Source: Bacillota bacterium
GTDB taxonomy: Bacteria > Bacillota > Clostridia > Christensenellales > UMGS416
Direction: 5' to 3'
DNA length: 6,573 nt
NCBI GenBank assembly: GCA_023428265.1
Contig: JAEYYW010000097.1
Span: 1-6,573, forward strand
Part shown: one piece after another, positions 4,845-6,573 of the stretch
Layout: each line of letters starts with the position of its first letter
How positions within the stretch are numbered: the first letter of the stretch is position 1
Made by a program: the position numbers and the translations under genes
The notes under the pieces: model-generated
What the model was told of the DNA's origin: nothing
Seen by the model: only the letters and a program-made list of their open reading frames with translations
Database searches by the model: none

Positions 4845-6573
4845 ATGCACACCTTCCCCTCGGGAAACTATGACATCATCGTGGTGGGCGCCGGCCACGC
4901 CGGCGTGGAGGCAGCCCTTGCCGCCGCACGCCTGGGCCACAAAACGCTGCTGCTCACCATCAACCTGGACAGCATCGCGCTGATGGCCTGCAACCCCGCC
5001 GTGGGCGGCACCAGCAAAGGCCACCTGGTGCGGGAGCTGGACGCCTTGGGCGGCGAGATGGCGCTGTGCACAGACGCCACAGCGATCCAGACCCGCATGC
5101 TCAACGGCAGCAAGGGCCCGGCGGTGCAAAGCCTGAGGGCCCAGGCAGACAAAAAAGCTTATCAGCGGCGCATGAAATGGACGGTGGAAAACACCGAAAA
5201 CCTGCACCTCAAGCAGGGCGAATGTGTCCGGATATCCACAAAGGGTGGCCGCGTGACCGGCATCCTCACCGCCACCGGCGCCACTTATGGCTGCCGGGCG
5301 CTGGTGCTTGCCACCGGCGTATATCTGAAGGGCCGGGTGATCATCGGCGAATACACGGCCCGCAGTGGCCCCTCGGGGCTTTATCCGGCAGACAAGCTAT
5401 CGGCAAGCCTTCATCGGCTGGGCTTTTCGCTCCGGCGCTTCAAAACCGGCACGCCCGCAAGGGTGGACGGGCGCACGCTGGACTATTCCCGCATGGAAAT
5501 CCAGCCCGGCGACTCCTCCACCCCTCCATTCTCCTTCATGACGGATCACACCGACTGCCCACAGCGGCCTTGCTGGCTCACCTATTCCAATGCCGCCACC
5601 CACAACATCATCCGTGACAACCTGCACCGCTCCCCCTTATACAGCGGCATCATCGAGGGCACCGGCCCCCGCTACTGCCCCAGCATTGAGGACAAGGTGG
5701 TGCGTTTTGCCGACAAACCGGCCCATCAGGTGTTCATTGAGCCGGAGGGGCTGGAGACGATGGAGATGTATGTGCAGGGGATGTCCACCTCGCTGCCTGT
5801 GGATGTGCAGGTGGCCATGCTCCGCACACTGCCGGGCCTGGAGCGCATGGAGTTGATGCGCCCGGGCTACGCCATTGAGTATGACTGCATCGACCCCACG
5901 CAGGTGACCGCCGGATTGATGGCCAAGCAGGTGGAAGGGCTTTTCACCGCCGGGCAGCTGAACGGCACATCCGGTTATGAGGAAGCCGCAGCCCAGGGCA
6001 TTGTGGCCGGCATCAACGCGGCGCAATACCTCAAAGGCGAGCCGCCGCTGATCCTCAGCCGCAGCGACGCCTACATCGGCGTGCTGATTGACGACCTGGT
6101 CACAAAGGGCACCAACGAGCCCTATCGCATGATGACCAGCCGGGCCGAGCACCGCCTGATTCTGCGGCAGGACAACGCGGACCTGCGGCTGACTGAGTTC
6201 GGTCGGGCAGTGGGCCTGGTGGGCGAAGAGCGTTACGCCCGAATGATGCGCAAGCGTGAGCAGACCGAAAAATTGATCGCCCACTTTGAGCGGGCGCTGG
6301 TGAAGGCCACGCCGGAGCTCATCGGGGCGGTGGAGGCCGGCGGCGGCCAGCCCCCGGCAGCCGGCACGTCCATCCGCATCGCGGAGCTGCTGCGCCGGCC
6401 AAATGTCAAATACGCCGCCCTGGCACCTTTTGATCCCGATTGCCCCGAAGCCCGGCCAGATGCCTTGGAGCAGGCGGAAATTGCCATCCGCTACGCCGGC
6501 TACATCGAGCGGGAGCGGCGGGAGATTGAGCGCAACCACAGGCTGGAAAGCCGGGAGCTGCCGGAAGACATTG
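4845..6573 (+). CDS. mnmG: tRNA uridine-5-carboxymethylaminomethyl modification enzyme MnmG (GidA), 3' end cut by the window
   Basis: FAD-dependent subunit of the MnmE-MnmG complex, which modifies wobble U34 of certain tRNAs using a methylene-tetrahydrofolate carbon and NADH, in the cytoplasm. The frame is open for 576 codons to the window edge; MnmG is usually about 620-630 aa, so roughly the last 50 residues are missing. Motifs in order: the FAD-binding G-A-G-H-A-G (15-20), M-A-C-N-P-A-V-G-G with C49, K-G-H-L-V-R-E-L-D-A-L-G-G (58-70), S-K-G-P-A-V (89-94), R-Y-C-P-S-I-E-D-K with C278, G-Q-L-N-G-T-S-G-Y-E-E-A (370-381) and T-S-R-A-E-H-R (431-437). C49 and C278 match the two conserved cysteines of the E. 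coli enzyme. The ATG at 4845 is the first possible start because an in-frame TAA lies at 4839-4841. The ribosome binding site is weak: AAAGG at 4826-4830, 14 nt away. No clear promoter is visible in the 157-nt gap, so it may be read from the upstream operon. mnmE is not adjacent on this side. Confidence 0.97.
   Translation, partial: MHTFPSGNYDIIVVGAGHAGVEAALAAARLGHKTLLLTINLDSIALMACNPAVGGTSKGHLVRELDALGGEMALCTDATAIQTRMLNGSKGPAVQSLRAQADKKAYQRRMKWTVENTENLHLKQGECVRISTKGGRVTGILTATGATYGCRALVLATGVYLKGRVIIGEYTARSGPSGLYPADKLSASLHRLGFSLRRFKTGTPARVDGRTLDYSRMEIQPGDSSTPPFSFMTDHTDCPQRPCWLTYSNAATHNIIRDNLHRSPLYSGIIEGTGPRYCPSIEDKVVRFADKPAHQVFIEPEGLETMEMYVQGMSTSLPVDVQVAMLRTLPGLERMELMRPGYAIEYDCIDPTQVTAGLMAKQVEGLFTAGQLNGTSGYEEAAAQGIVAGINAAQYLKGEPPLILSRSDAYIGVLIDDLVTKGTNEPYRMMTSRAEHRLILRQDNADLRLTEFGRAVGLVGEERYARMMRKREQTEKLIAHFERALVKATPELIGAVEAGGGQPPAAGTSIRIAELLRRPNVKYAALAPFDPDCPEARPDALEQAEIAIRYAGYIERERREIERNHRLESRELPEDI

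Noticed and set aside
4644..5207. Minus-strand open frame spanning the gap before mnmG
   Set aside because: It covers the end of the VTT gene, the palindrome and the start of mnmG, and its product shows no coherent domain.
5631..5645. Similarity of CCCCCTTATA-CAGCGG in mnmG to the loop of the palindrome at 4725-4738
   Set aside because: The mnmG copy encodes ordinary protein sequence (S-P-L-Y-S-G) and lacks the flanking arms, so the short match is taken as coincidence.
5637..6539. Minus-strand open frame of 300 codons opposite mnmG
   Set aside because: The plus-strand frame is unmistakably MnmG through to the edge; the antisense frame shows no family motif.

Overview
The window reads as an ordinary chromosomal stretch from a GC-rich member of the Bacillota, most likely a clostridial (Oscillospirales- or Christensenellales-like) bacterium. 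Supporting this are purine-rich Shine-Dalgarno sites with GTG and TTG starts, sigma-A type promoters in AT-rich gaps, an HD-domain form of the CCA-adding enzyme, a lipoprotein signal peptide, and a DUF3784/PH-like membrane protein of a kind typical of Firmicutes. The lineage is an inference; no marker gene here fixes it. I see no CRISPR array, transposase, phage gene, tRNA or rRNA.

Left part (1-1100). A minus-strand membrane protein (DUF3784-like plus a C-terminal PH-like domain) ends at 176 and is followed by a clean intrinsic terminator (80-108). Beyond the terminator, still on the minus strand, is a promoter with perfect TTGACA and TATAAT hexamers (32-59). It fires leftward out of the window, so the next gene to the left is probably a separate, potentially strong transcription unit. 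An inverted repeat around its -10 element could be an operator.

Middle part (1094-4687). A small orphan protein (95 aa) is read rightward. After a gap carrying a promoter comes a tight three-gene set: cca (tRNA CCA-adding enzyme), a lipoprotein of unknown function overlapping it by 4 nt, and a TVP38/VTT-family membrane protein 12 nt further on. The layout implies co-transcription and probable translational coupling. A tRNA 3'-end enzyme is thus expressed with two envelope proteins.

Right part (4688-6573). A 157-nt gap holds a nested, very G/C-biased palindrome of about 80 nt, the most unusual non-coding structure here. It is followed by mnmG (gidA), the FAD subunit of the tRNA wobble-uridine modification enzyme, which runs off the right edge about 50 residues short of the usual length. 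cca and mnmG both act on tRNA, but mnmE, the usual neighbour and partner of mnmG, is not in the window.

No gene set here looks like a new defence, mobile or biosynthetic system. The items worth a second look are the nested palindrome, the consensus promoter with its possible operator, and the uncharacterised lipoprotein and small protein.
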